Source of the DNA: JAIBJN01 sp963825255
GTDB lineage: Bacteria; Actinomycetota; Thermoleophilia; Gaiellales; Gaiellaceae
Assembly (NCBI GenBank): GCA_963825255.1
Contig: CAWGSF010000003.1
Span: forward strand, 186,001-250,000
Direction: 5' to 3'
Length of the DNA stretch: 64,000 nucleotides
How positions within the stretch are numbered: the first letter of the stretch is position 1; each line of letters starts with the position of its first letter. This document shows, one piece after another, positions 39,467 through 47,241 of the stretch. The position numbers and the translations under genes are program-made. The notes below the pieces were generated by a model, which was not told the origin of the DNA, made no database searches, and was given only the letters and a program-made list of their open reading frames with translations.

Positions 39467-39568
39467 ATGAAGAGCCGGATGAGCACGAAGGCCGCCCTCG
39501 TCGGCCTCGCGACGTCCTTCGCCGGGTTCGCGGTCGCGTCGGTCGCGTACTTCGGCGGCCGCCGCTAG
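39467..39568 (+). CDS. Small single-helix membrane peptide (29-33 residues)
   Basis: A strong Shine-Dalgarno sequence AAGGAGG (39459-39465) precedes two in-frame ATGs, at 39467 (too close) and 39479 (spacing 13). From the second, the product is MSTKAALVGLATSFAGFAV followed by ASVAYFGGRR: one hydrophobic helix with basic ends. Its stop overlaps the end of the convergent M3-like peptidase gene. It is divergent from deoC. Function unknown; supported mainly by the ribosome binding site. Confidence 0.45.
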   Translation: MKSRMSTKAALVGLATSFAGFAVASVAYFGGRR

Positions 39569-41070
39569 GCGACGACGAGCTCGCCGAGGAGCGGAGACGT
39601 GTCGAGCGGGTCGTACCCGATCCGGTCGGCGATCTCCTCGCTCGTCGGCCGGGTGCCCTCCGCGAAGAGGTCGCGCAGGAGCTCGCCCGTCTGCGGCCGG
39701 CGCCACCAGTCCTCGCCGATCGTCTCGCGCAGGTACGCGCGCAGCTGGGCGGTCCGGATCCAGGCGCGGAGGTAGTCGGCCGAGTAGAACTCGCCGTCCA
39801 TGTCGGCCAGGTAGCCGTCCGCCCGGTAGCGGAAGCCGATCGCGCCGCGGAGGCTGTCCGCATAGGTCTGCGCGTAGTCGGACGCGTTCTCGAGGTCGGC
39901 CCAGAACGCGAGCTCGTACTGGAGCTTCGCCACGTAACGCCGGAAGAGGAGGACCTCGAGGAAGCGCGCGGCCTCCGCCCGCTCGGCGTCCTCCTCGTCG
40001 GAGAGCCCGAAGTGGGCCGTATGCCAGCCGGGCTCGCGGGTGATGGACTCGAGCAGGAACGAGTAGATCTCGGTGAGCGCGTGGTCGCGCGAGAGCCGTC
40101 GGAACGTGTACGGGAGCGCGGGGTCGACTCCCGCGTAGTGAAGGGCGTGGCCCGCTTCGTGGAGGAAGGCCTGGTAGTCGTGGAGCCCGCCCTGGGCGCG
40201 GGTGATCAGGTGGACGACCGAGGGCGGGTCGGAAGCGATCACGCACGCGCGGGGGCTCTTCTGCGGCCGGTCGTCGAGGTCGAGGCGGATGCGGTCGTTC
40301 GCCGCCAGGTCGAAGCCGAGGCTCTCCAGGGTGGCGAGGCAGACGGGGACGGAGCGGTCCTGCGCGTAGAGCTCGGCCAGGGGTGACATCCGGCGCAGGT
40401 ACGCGACGTGGAAGGACGCCGGCTCGGGATCGCGTTCCGGTCCGAGCACCCGCCCGAGCCAGCGCTCGCGGAGCTGCTGCCAGGAGTCGTCCTGCCTCGC
40501 GGACGCCTCGGCGAGGGCTTCGGCGAGCGCGTGCAGGTCGATCGCCTTGCGCGCGGCGCTCCGGCCGACGGGGTCCGGATCGCCGGAGAGGTCGGCGTCG
40601 AGAGCTTCCGCCTGCCGAAGGAGCCGGTGCCGGTCGCAGTTGAACGCCGCGGATGCGTCGGCGGCGAGGTCGCCGAGCTCCTCGCGCGCGCCGTAGTCGT
40701 CGAGCACGGCCAGCTGCGCCTGGGCGGAACGGATGGGGAGCGACTCGCCGCGGAAGTCGACCCGCGCCGCGAGGATCGCGTTCTCGAGCTTGTCGAGCTC
40801 GTCGGCGAGCTCGCCGACGATGACGCCTCCGGCGCACGCCTCCCGGAGTCGGTAGAGCCGCTCGCGCTCGTCGGGCCCCGCCGTCTCCTCGGCCGTCCGG
40901 AGGACGTCGAGCTGCTCGCGCGTGAAGAGGTCGGCGTACCGCTCGACGATCGCGGCCTGCTCGCTCGTCTCCTTCTCGCCGACCCGGACCGCGCGAGCCT
41001 CCTCCGAGCGCTCGTACAGGAATCGTGCGAGCTCGGCCTCGAACTGATCCGGTTGTCGTGCGCCAGCCAT
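39565..41070 (-). CDS. M3-like zinc metallopeptidase
   Basis: 501 residues, mostly helical, with the zinc motif H-E-x-x-H in FLHEAGHALHYAG (about 310-322) and a downstream Glu-rich helix (HALTEIYSFLLESI) in the position of the third ligand, the arrangement of oligopeptidase F/carboxypeptidase-like gluzincins. An N-terminal helical region (residues 20-200) resembles the lid domain. No signal peptide, so it is probably cytosolic. It ends 4 bases inside the convergent small ORF. Confidence 0.78.
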   Translation of the reverse strand: MAGARQPDQFEAELARFLYERSEEARAVRVGEKETSEQAAIVERYADLFTREQLDVLRTAEETAGPDERERLYRLREACAGGVIVGELADELDKLENAILAARVDFRGESLPIRSAQAQLAVLDDYGAREELGDLAADASAAFNCDRHRLLRQAEALDADLSGDPDPVGRSAARKAIDLHALAEALAEASARQDDSWQQLRERWLGRVLGPERDPEPASFHVAYLRRMSPLAELYAQDRSVPVCLATLESLGFDLAANDRIRLDLDDRPQKSPRACVIASDPPSVVHLITRAQGGLHDYQAFLHEAGHALHYAGVDPALPYTFRRLSRDHALTEIYSFLLESITREPGWHTAHFGLSDEEDAERAEAARFLEVLLFRRYVAKLQYELAFWADLENASDYAQTYADSLRGAIGFRYRADGYLADMDGEFYSADYLRAWIRTAQLRAYLRETIGEDWWRRPQTGELLRDLFAEGTRPTSEEIADRIGYDPLDTSPLLGELVVA

Positions 41071-41094
41071 GAACAGCCCCCGGTGTCGTGATCT

Positions 41095-41973
41095 CTAGAT
41101 GCCGAGCCGTTCCAGCCAGCTCTCGTCCCGGCGCCAGCTCGGTCGCACCTTGACCCCGAGGTCGAGGTACGTCTTCCGGCCCAGGAGGAGCTCGACCTCC
41201 GGTCTCGCGCGTGTGCCGATCTCCTTGATCATACTGCCGCCCTTTCCGACGACGATCCGCTTCTGCGACTCCGTCTCCACCCAGACGAGCGCCCGCACCC
41301 GCCCGTTCTTCGCATCGAGCTCGTCGATCTCGACGCTGATGGCGTGCGGGACCTCCTCCCGGGTCAGCTCGAGCGCCTTCTCGCGGACGAGCTCCGCGAT
41401 CTGGACCGCGAGCGGGAGGTCGGTGCGCTCGCCCGCCTGGAAGTAGCGGGGCCCCTCCGGCAGGAGCCCGGCGAGCTCGTCGCGCAGCGGCTCGAGCCCG
41501 TCGCCCGTGAGGGCGCTGACCGGGTGAAGGGCGTGGAAGTCCCCGAGAGCCGCAGCCTCGACGATCTGCTCCGCGATCCGCGCCGGTGAGGCCCGGTCGA
41601 CCTTGTTGAGCGCGATCACCACCGGCGGTCCCGCCGGGAAGACCCGCTCGGCGATGAAGCGGTCGCCGGCGCCGATGCGCTCGTCGACGGCCAGGACGAC
41701 GAGGAAGGCGTCGACGTCCGCAAGGCTCTCGTCGACTGTCCGCTGCATGCGCGCGGTCAGGGGGTCGCGCGGCCGTTGGAAGCCGGGCAGGTCGACGAGG
41801 ACCAGCTGGTAGGGCTCGCCGTCGAGCGCCCCGTCGACGACCGCCGAGATCCGCCGGCGCGTCGTCTGCGGCTTGTCGGAGACGATCGCGACCTTCTCTC
41901 CGGCGAGCGCGTTCACGAGCGTCGACTTGCCGACGTTCGGGCGCCCGGCGACCGCGACGAAGCCCGATCTCAA
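41095..41973 (-). CDS. era: GTPase Era
   Basis: Ras-like GTPase plus KH domain that assists 16S rRNA 3'-end maturation and 30S assembly. 292 residues: G1 GRPNVGKS (about 10-17), G3 DLPGFQRP, G4 NKVD, G5 SALTG, and a C-terminal KH domain with VGKGGSMIKEIG. Last gene of the phoH-ybeY-dgkA-cdd-era operon, a widespread arrangement. It overlaps cdd by 4 bases. Confidence 0.97.
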   Translation of the reverse strand: MRSGFVAVAGRPNVGKSTLVNALAGEKVAIVSDKPQTTRRRISAVVDGALDGEPYQLVLVDLPGFQRPRDPLTARMQRTVDESLADVDAFLVVLAVDERIGAGDRFIAERVFPAGPPVVIALNKVDRASPARIAEQIVEAAALGDFHALHPVSALTGDGLEPLRDELAGLLPEGPRYFQAGERTDLPLAVQIAELVREKALELTREEVPHAISVEIDELDAKNGRVRALVWVETESQKRIVVGKGGSMIKEIGTRARPEVELLLGRKTYLDLGVKVRPSWRRDESWLERLGI

Positions 41974-42335
41974 AACGAGAACGAGTCAGGGAGAAGCTCG
42001 TCCGGCCGGCGAACCAGGATCTCGCCCTCGTGCAGGAAGACGACCCGGTCGACGCCGAACTCGAACAGCCATTGCCGGCAACCGCCGCACGGCGAGGCCG
42101 TCACCGCGACGACCTCGACGTCCCCGGGCCTGGCGCCCTCGGCGACGGCGCGGGCGAGGGCGCAGCGCTCGGCGCAGAGGCCGAGCGGATACGAGGCGTT
42201 CTCGACGTTCACGCCGGTGATCACACGGCCGTCGCGCAGGAGCGCGGCCGCGCCCACATCGAACTTCGAGTACGGGGCGTACGCTCCGGCCGCCGCGGCG
42301 GTCGCGAGCTCGACGAGCTCCCGGTCGGTCGGCAT
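41970..42335 (-). CDS. cdd: Cytidine deaminase
   Basis: Deaminates (deoxy)cytidine to uridine in pyrimidine salvage. 121 residues, the short homotetrameric type: substrate-binding YSKFDVGAA, NVENASYPLGLCAERCAL (zinc Cys and catalytic Glu in CAE), and PCGGCRQ with the two further zinc cysteines. It lies between dgkA and era with coupled overlaps (TGATG, ATGA). Confidence 0.95.
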   Translation of the reverse strand: MPTDRELVELATAAAAGAYAPYSKFDVGAAALLRDGRVITGVNVENASYPLGLCAERCALARAVAEGARPGDVEVVAVTASPCGGCRQWLFEFGVDRVVFLHEGEILVRRPDELLPDSFSF

Positions 42336-43048
42336 CAGGCCAGCACCTGGAAGAGGATCGTCGTGACGACCACGCCGATGGCGGCACCGAGGGCGACCTC
42401 GGTGACGGTGTGGATGCCGGACTCGACCCGGGTCTGTGCCACGAGCAGGGCCATGATCAACGCGACGAACGAGACGGCGATCCGCTGATCGTCGACGATG
42501 AACGTTATCGCCGCCCAGCCCCCGAACGCGACCGCGGCGTGGCCGGACGGCAGTCCGCCGCTCAGAGGCGTCCCGCGCCCCGTCAACGCCTTGCTCGCGA
42601 TCACGATCAGGACGATGAGGATGAGCGCGATCAGGGTCAGGTTGATCGGCGCCTCGCGGACCCGGGTGACGAGGCGAGAGCTGGGCTCGGTGAGCCGGTC
42701 GGCGAAGACGAGGTACCCGACGACCACCGCGTTGACGGCCGCGATGAGCACGGCGCCCGCGACGATGTCCTTGGCCATCTTGGCCAGCGGGTCGAAGGAC
42801 GTCGTGGAGAGGTCGATGGTCGCCTCGATGGCCGTGTTCACCATCTCGGCGATGAGCACGAAGGAGATGGCGACGAGCAGCGCCATCAGCTCGAGCTTCG
42901 TCACGCCGTAGGAGAACGCGAGGATGAGGACGATCGTCGCCACGGCGAAGTGGATCCGCATGTTGCGCTCCGTCCGCAGGACGTGGATGACGCCCTCGAA
43001 CGCCCAGTTCAGGCTCTGGAGGACGGGCGGGGCTTGCCGCGGGCTCAT
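42335..43048 (-). CDS. Fused diacylglycerol kinase / PAP2 phosphatase membrane protein
   Basis: 237 residues. The N-terminal domain (1-115) is a DgkA/undecaprenol kinase: LNWAFEGVIHVLRTERNMRIHF, then VLIAEMVNTAIEATIDL with the catalytic Glu, and DPLAKMAKDIVAGAVL. The C-terminal domain (about 135-237) is a PAP2 phosphatase: KALTGRGTP, LPSGHAAVAFG and TRVESGIHTVTEV carry the three motifs including the catalytic His. A kinase and a phosphatase for lipid carriers in one chain suggests recycling of undecaprenyl or diacylglycerol phosphates. Confidence 0.9.
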   Translation of the reverse strand: MSPRQAPPVLQSLNWAFEGVIHVLRTERNMRIHFAVATIVLILAFSYGVTKLELMALLVAISFVLIAEMVNTAIEATIDLSTTSFDPLAKMAKDIVAGAVLIAAVNAVVVGYLVFADRLTEPSSRLVTRVREAPINLTLIALILIVLIVIASKALTGRGTPLSGGLPSGHAAVAFGGWAAITFIVDDQRIAVSFVALIMALLVAQTRVESGIHTVTEVALGAAIGVVVTTILFQVLA

Positions 43049-43422
43049 GCCGCGTGAATTCGCTCTCGGCGCTCCATCTCCGCCCCGTGGTCGTACCCGA
43101 GCAGGTGCAGGAGCCCGTGCACGAGGGGCCCGCGCCAGGCATCGCCGATCACCTGGGGGCAGAGGACGACGTCGCCGAGCTGACGCGGAACCCCTGCCGG
43201 GAGCTCGTCTCGGCCGTCCACCGGGAACGAGAGGACGTCGGTGACCTCGTCGATGCCCAGATGCTCCCGCTTGAGCGCGCGCATCCGTTCCGGCGTCTCG
43301 AACGCCACGCCCAGGTCGCCCTCCCCGATCCCCTCCGCCTCGAGGACGCGGCGGCTCTCCTCGGCGACGGCGGTCTCGTCCACTGCGGCGCCGCTCCGGT
43401 TGGCGATCTCGATCCGGATCAC
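43045..43422 (-). CDS. ybeY: Endoribonuclease YbeY
   Basis: Single-strand RNase for 16S rRNA 3' maturation and ribosome quality control. 125 residues: TDVLSFPVD, GDVVLCPQV and the zinc motif H-x3-H-x5-H in HGLLHLLGYDH. The C-terminal tail is short. The start is GTG, overlapping the phoH stop as GTGA; no ATG is in frame nearby. Confidence 0.95.
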   Translation of the reverse strand: MIRIEIANRSGAAVDETAVAEESRRVLEAEGIGEGDLGVAFETPERMRALKREHLGIDEVTDVLSFPVDGRDELPAGVPRQLGDVVLCPQVIGDAWRGPLVHGLLHLLGYDHGAEMERRERIHAA

Positions 43423-44378
43423 CGGCGGCGCTGCGTGCCCGTCTCCTCCGTGTGGCGCTTGTACGCCTCCACGATCCGCTGGACGAGCGCGTGGCGCACG
43501 ACGTCCTGGTGCCCGAACTCGACGAACTCGATGCCGTCGACCGTGGCGAGGATCCGCCGGACGTGGATGAGGCCCGACGCCTGGTCCTGCGGGAGGTCGA
43601 TCTGCGTCACGTCGCCGGTGACGACCATCTTCGAGCCGAAGCCGAGCCGCGTGAGGAACATCTGCATCTGCTCGGGCGTCGTGTTCTGGGCCTCGTCGAG
43701 GATGATGAACGAGTCGTTGAGGGTGCGGCCGCGCATGAACGCGAGTGGGGCGACCTCGATGGTCCCCCGCTCCATGTAGGCGTTCAGGCGGTCGGCGTCG
43801 AGCATGTCGTAGAGCGCGTCGAACAGCGGCCGCAGGTACGGGTCGACCTTGGCCAACATGTCGCCGGGCAAGAAGCCCAGCCGCTCGCCGGCCTCGACGG
43901 CCGGCCGCGTGAGGATGATCCGGTTGACCTCGCGATCGGCGAGCGCGGCGACCGCGTGCGCCATGGCGAGGTAGGTCTTGCCGGTGCCGGCAGGGCCGAT
44001 GCCGAAAGTGATCGTCCGGGCGCGAATCGCGTCGACGTAGCTCTTCTGGTTCACCGTCTTCGGCGTGATCTTCTTGCCGCGATGGCGCCAGACGACGTCC
44101 TCGAAGATCTCGCGGGGATCCCGGGAGGCGTCGAGGGCGGCCAGGACCGCGTCCACGGTGCTGGGACCGATGGCGTGCCCGCCTTCGACGAGGTCGACGA
44201 GCTCGTCGATCACCAGCCGCGCCTCCCCGACGTGCCGATCGTCCCCTTCCAGCGTGACCTGGTTGCCACGGAGGCGGATCGCGCACCCCATGCGATCGCG
44301 CAAGGCCCGCATGATGCCGTCGTCGAGGGTGGCGAGCTCGGCCGCGACCTCGTTGGGAACCGACAGGACTTCCTGCAA
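43419..44378 (-). CDS. phoH: PhoH-like ATPase (PhoH/YbeZ)
   Basis: Cytoplasmic ATPase/RNA helicase-like protein that partners YbeY. 319 residues from the TTG at 44378: N-terminal KH-like part (ALRDRMGCAIRLRGNQVTLEGD), Walker A FGIGPAGTGKTYLAMA, ILTRPAVEAGERLGFLPGD, and Walker B FIILDEAQNTT. A longer frame reaches 44498 but runs through the intergenic repeat and past a TACACT box, so TTG is preferred; it is 8 bases from that box. First gene of the era operon. Confidence 0.93.
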   Translation of the reverse strand: MQEVLSVPNEVAAELATLDDGIMRALRDRMGCAIRLRGNQVTLEGDDRHVGEARLVIDELVDLVEGGHAIGPSTVDAVLAALDASRDPREIFEDVVWRHRGKKITPKTVNQKSYVDAIRARTITFGIGPAGTGKTYLAMAHAVAALADREVNRIILTRPAVEAGERLGFLPGDMLAKVDPYLRPLFDALYDMLDADRLNAYMERGTIEVAPLAFMRGRTLNDSFIILDEAQNTTPEQMQMFLTRLGFGSKMVVTGDVTQIDLPQDQASGLIHVRRILATVDGIEFVEFGHQDVVRHALVQRIVEAYKRHTEETGTQRRR

Positions 44379-44386
44379 CGAATCGA

Positions 44387-44392
44387 AGTGTA
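44387..44392 (-). promoter_or_regulatory. Candidate -10 box TACACT for phoH operon
   Basis: TACACT on the minus strand, 8 bases before the TTG start, inside GGCCACTACACTTCG, nearly identical to the box upstream of the pantothenate operon (6497-6510). Confidence 0.5.
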
Positions 44393-44413
44393 GTGGCCGC
44401 TTTCCCGGCGTCC

Positions 44414-44491
44414 ACGCCCGGGGCCGCCGCGGGCCTCCCTCCGCTTCGAGCGTAGCGAGCGAATCCGCGCGGGTGGCGCGCCGACCGTGCC
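44414..44491 (-). repeat. Dispersed intergenic repeat, copy B
   Basis: Minus-strand copy of the element at 35491-35556. It includes TACGCTCGAAGCGGAGGG and GCCCGCGGCGGCCCC, plus an adjacent box GCGCGGGTGGCGCGC..CGTGCC that recurs at 58284-58313. It lies between yqeY and phoH. Confidence 0.65.
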
Positions 44492-44505
44492 GGATCACAC
44501 GCCGG

Positions 44506-44949
44506 TCAGGCGAGCTTTTCGCGCACGAGCTGGCTCACCGCCGAGCCGTCGGCCCGGCCGGCCACCTGGGGCATGACGTCCGCCATGACCCGACCGAGGT
44601 CGCGGAGGGAGGTCGCGCCCGTCTCCGCGATCGCGTCGTCGACGATCCGCTCGAGATCCTCCTCGTCGAGCGGCTCCGGCATGAACTCCTCGATGATCTC
44701 GAGCTCCTCGTCCTCCTTGGCCGCCTGCTCGTCCCGGCCGGCGGCCCGAAACGCCTCGGCCGCCTCCGCCCGCCGCTTCCGCTCCCGCTGGAGGACCTGA
44801 AGCTCCTCGTCGTCCTTGAGCGGCCGTCCGAGCTCCTTCTCGGCCGCGCGCAGCGCCGCGAGCGTCAGCCTGAGCGTGTCGGTGCGAACCGAGTCCCGCG
44901 CCCGCATGGCGTCCTTCAGATCGACCTCGATCTCCGCGATCAGGCTCAT
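44506..44949 (-). CDS. yqeY: GatB/YqeY domain protein
   Basis: 147 residues of the YqeY family, related to the tRNA-binding tail domain of GatB: IEVDLKDAMRARDSVRTDTLR, LAALRAAEKELGRPL, a lysine/arginine-rich helix, EEFMPEPLDEEDLERIV and a C-terminal GRADGSAVSQLVREKL. A role in amidotransferase-linked tRNA handling is inferred from the family; it has no catalytic site. The ATG overlaps the HIT gene stop (ATGA), and it is the last gene of the murJ-to-yqeY operon. Confidence 0.9.
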   Translation of the reverse strand: MSLIAEIEVDLKDAMRARDSVRTDTLRLTLAALRAAEKELGRPLKDDEELQVLQRERKRRAEAAEAFRAAGRDEQAAKEDEELEIIEEFMPEPLDEEDLERIVDDAIAETGATSLRDLGRVMADVMPQVAGRADGSAVSQLVREKLA

Positions 44950-45281
44950 TCGAACTCCGCCAGCCCGCGCGCGCCCCCGAGCACGTGCAAGTGCATGTGG
45001 AAGACGGTCTGGCCGCCGCCCGTGCCCACGTTGACGATCACGCGATAGTCCTCGAGGCCGGCCTCGCTCGCCGTCGTGGCGACGAAGTCGAGCATCCTCT
45101 TCGCCTCGTCCGGCGTGAACTCGCCGACGTCGCGAAACGTGTCGACATGGCGCTCGGGGATCACGAGGAGGTGCACCGGCGCCTTCGGGTTGATGTCCCG
45201 GACTGCGGCGAAGCCGTCGGCCTTGCGAACGTGGTCGCCCTCCGCGTACAGGCGGCAGAACAGGCACTCAGGCCGGGACAC
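44946..45281 (-). CDS. HIT-family (histidine triad) protein
   Basis: 111-residue nucleotide-binding hydrolase of the HINT branch: CLFC near the N-terminus, HLLVIPERHVDTF, and the triad HMHLHVLGG at about 93-101. HINT proteins cleave adenosine phosphoramidates or acyl-AMP. It overlaps mtaB by 14 bases and yqeY by 4. Confidence 0.93.
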   Translation of the reverse strand: MSRPECLFCRLYAEGDHVRKADGFAAVRDINPKAPVHLLVIPERHVDTFRDVGEFTPDEAKRMLDFVATTASEAGLEDYRVIVNVGTGGGQTVFHMHLHVLGGARGLAEFE

Positions 45282-46464
45282 CGACCACGCCCTCCTCGCT
45301 CACGTCCACGGCCGTCGCGCGCACGAGTTCCCCCACCGGAGCCTGCACGAGCCAGGGAGTGTAGTCGTCTCCATAGCCGCGTCCCGGCCGGTCGACGAGC
45401 ACCGCGTCAGCCGTGCCGACCTTCGCCTGCCACCGACGGCGGCAGGCCTCGTCCGAGAGAGCCCGCAGCCGGGCTCCGCGCTCCTTCTTGACGCCCGGCG
45501 GGACCGTGTCCGAGGCCGCGGTGCGCGTCCCCGGTCGGGGCGAGTACGGAAAGACGTGCGCCTTGGTGACGCCGGCCGACCGGAGGACTGAGACGGTCCG
45601 CTCGAACGCCGCGTCGTCCTCGCCAGGAAACCCGACGATGACGTCGGTCGTCAGGTTGAAGCCCTCGGCCCGCTCGACCCGGCGGAGGTACGTCGCGGCC
45701 GTGTACCGCCTCCCCATCGCCCGGAGAAGGCCGTCGTCGCCGGACTGCAACGGGACGTGCAGGTGCGCCGACACGGCCGGCGTCGAGCGCAGCGCGTCGA
45801 GGAGGGTGTCACCGAGGTGGTTGACCTCGATCGACGAGAGGCGCAGCCGCTCGAGACCCGGGATCGCCCCCACGGCGCGGACGAGCCGCGCGAGGTCGAA
45901 CCGGGCGTCGCGGTCCCGGTAGCAGCCGAGGTTGATGCCCGTGAGGACGATCTCCCGGTGGCCCTGCCCGACCCGGCGCCGCACCTCGCCGAGCACGGCT
46001 GCTGCGGGACGGCTCCGCGAGGCTCCCCGAACCTGCGGGATCACGCAGAACGCGCAGGAGAAGCTGCAGCCGTCCTGCACCTTGACGAAGGCGCGCACGC
46101 GGTCGAGCCCCACTTCGGCCCTCGTGCACCCGAGCGCTCCCACGTCGTCCGCGACGAAGGCGGGCGTCCGCTCGCTCGGCAGCCGCACGATCCTGACGTT
46201 GTCGGGCAGTCCCGACAGCGCGTCTCCCGCGAGATTCGCGGCGCAGCCGGTCACGTAGACGCGCTCGGCCCGCCGGGCGGCGCGCCTCGCGGCCTGGCGG
46301 GACTTCCGGACAGCCTCGTGAGTGACGCAGCAGGTGTTGACGACGACGACGTCTGCGTCCTCGGCGCCCTCCGCGTGGCCTTCGGCGACGAGCCGTTCGC
46401 GGATCTCCTGGGCGTCGGTGTGCGAGACCTTGCAGCCGAGGAACTCGACGGTGAACCTCGCCAT
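45268..46464 (-). CDS. mtaB: t6A methylthiotransferase MtaB
   Basis: Radical-SAM enzyme converting t6A37 to ms2t6A37, building on the t6A made by the tsa genes in this window. 398 residues: N-terminal MTTase domain with three cluster cysteines (FLGCKVSHTDAQE, VNTCCVTHEA, TGCAANL), the radical-SAM motif C-x3-C-x2-C in DGCSFSCAFCVIP, IVLTGINLG, LHVPLQSGDD and a short C-terminal TRAM-like domain. TAGCAT lies 9 bases before the ATG, giving a likely internal promoter. Confidence 0.9.
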   Translation of the reverse strand: MARFTVEFLGCKVSHTDAQEIRERLVAEGHAEGAEDADVVVVNTCCVTHEAVRKSRQAARRAARRAERVYVTGCAANLAGDALSGLPDNVRIVRLPSERTPAFVADDVGALGCTRAEVGLDRVRAFVKVQDGCSFSCAFCVIPQVRGASRSRPAAAVLGEVRRRVGQGHREIVLTGINLGCYRDRDARFDLARLVRAVGAIPGLERLRLSSIEVNHLGDTLLDALRSTPAVSAHLHVPLQSGDDGLLRAMGRRYTAATYLRRVERAEGFNLTTDVIVGFPGEDDAAFERTVSVLRSAGVTKAHVFPYSPRPGTRTAASDTVPPGVKKERGARLRALSDEACRRRWQAKVGTADAVLVDRPGRGYGDDYTPWLVQAPVGELVRATAVDVSEEGVVGVPA

Positions 46465-46476
46465 GACCGGGCGATG

Positions 46477-47241
46477 CTAGCCGACCCGCTCGAAGCGGTC
46501 CGCCGCCCAGCCGCCGTCCTCGAGGCGGTCGACGTGGCGCCAGCCCGGCAGCGAGAGTTTCTCGTCCGCGAGGTAGCCGGAGGTCACGAGGAAGCGACCT
46601 TCGAAGCGGCCGCCTACCTCCTCGACCGCGGCGCGCGCGATGTTGGCGACCGCGACCTCGGCGTCCGGAAGCGGGTCGACGAGGACGTCTGCGAGCCGCG
46701 CCTCGACCTTGACGCCGTTCATCACGGCGTTCGCCCGGGTGGCCGAGACCGCCGCCTCGTCCATGTCGAGCGCGACCACCGGCGCGAACCCGAGCTTCGC
46801 CGCGGCGACAGCGAGCACGCCCGATCCGCACCCGAGGTCGAGGAGCCCGGCCGGCTTCAGCCCGAGCAGGTGCCCGAGGCAGAGGCGCGTCGTCGGATGC
46901 GCGCCCGTTCCGAAGGCGCGCCCCGGATCGACGACGACCGGGACGGCATCGGGGTCGGGGCGCTCCCAGGAAGGGCCGACCCAGAGCCGTCCGATGCGGA
47001 CCGGCCGATGGAAGCGCTTCCACTCGTCCTCCCAGCCGGGCTCGACGTCGGCCTCCACGACCCGGCCGAGATCGGCGAGGGACGCTGAGGCTTCCGGATG
47101 CTCGGAGTATCCCGCGAGCTCGAGGACTCCGTCCTCCTCGCACTCCTCGAAGCCCTCCGGGAAGAGGACGAGCATCCGTGCCCGCGCCTCCTCCGCCCGC
47201 GCGACCGGCACGCGGACGGCGAGGCGGCGAAGGCCCGTCAG
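46477..47241 (-). CDS. prmA: Ribosomal protein L11 methyltransferase PrmA
   Basis: SAM-dependent trimethylation of L11. 254 residues: N-terminal substrate-binding domain (RRLAVRVPVARAEEARARM, FPEGFEECEEDG), linker, then the SAM domain with GRAFGTGAHPTT, LDLGCGSGVLAVAA and VANIARAA (NPPY-like motif). No ATG, GTG or TTG stands at the expected position; CTG at 47239-47241 overlaps the dnaJ stop as CTGA and gives a normal N-terminus. A GTG 11 codons later would remove the first beta strand. Confidence 0.88.
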   Translation of the reverse strand: MTGLRRLAVRVPVARAEEARARMLVLFPEGFEECEEDGVLELAGYSEHPEASASLADLGRVVEADVEPGWEDEWKRFHRPVRIGRLWVGPSWERPDPDAVPVVVDPGRAFGTGAHPTTRLCLGHLLGLKPAGLLDLGCGSGVLAVAAAKLGFAPVVALDMDEAAVSATRANAVMNGVKVEARLADVLVDPLPDAEVAVANIARAAVEEVGGRFEGRFLVTSGYLADEKLSLPGWRHVDRLEDGGWAADRFERVG

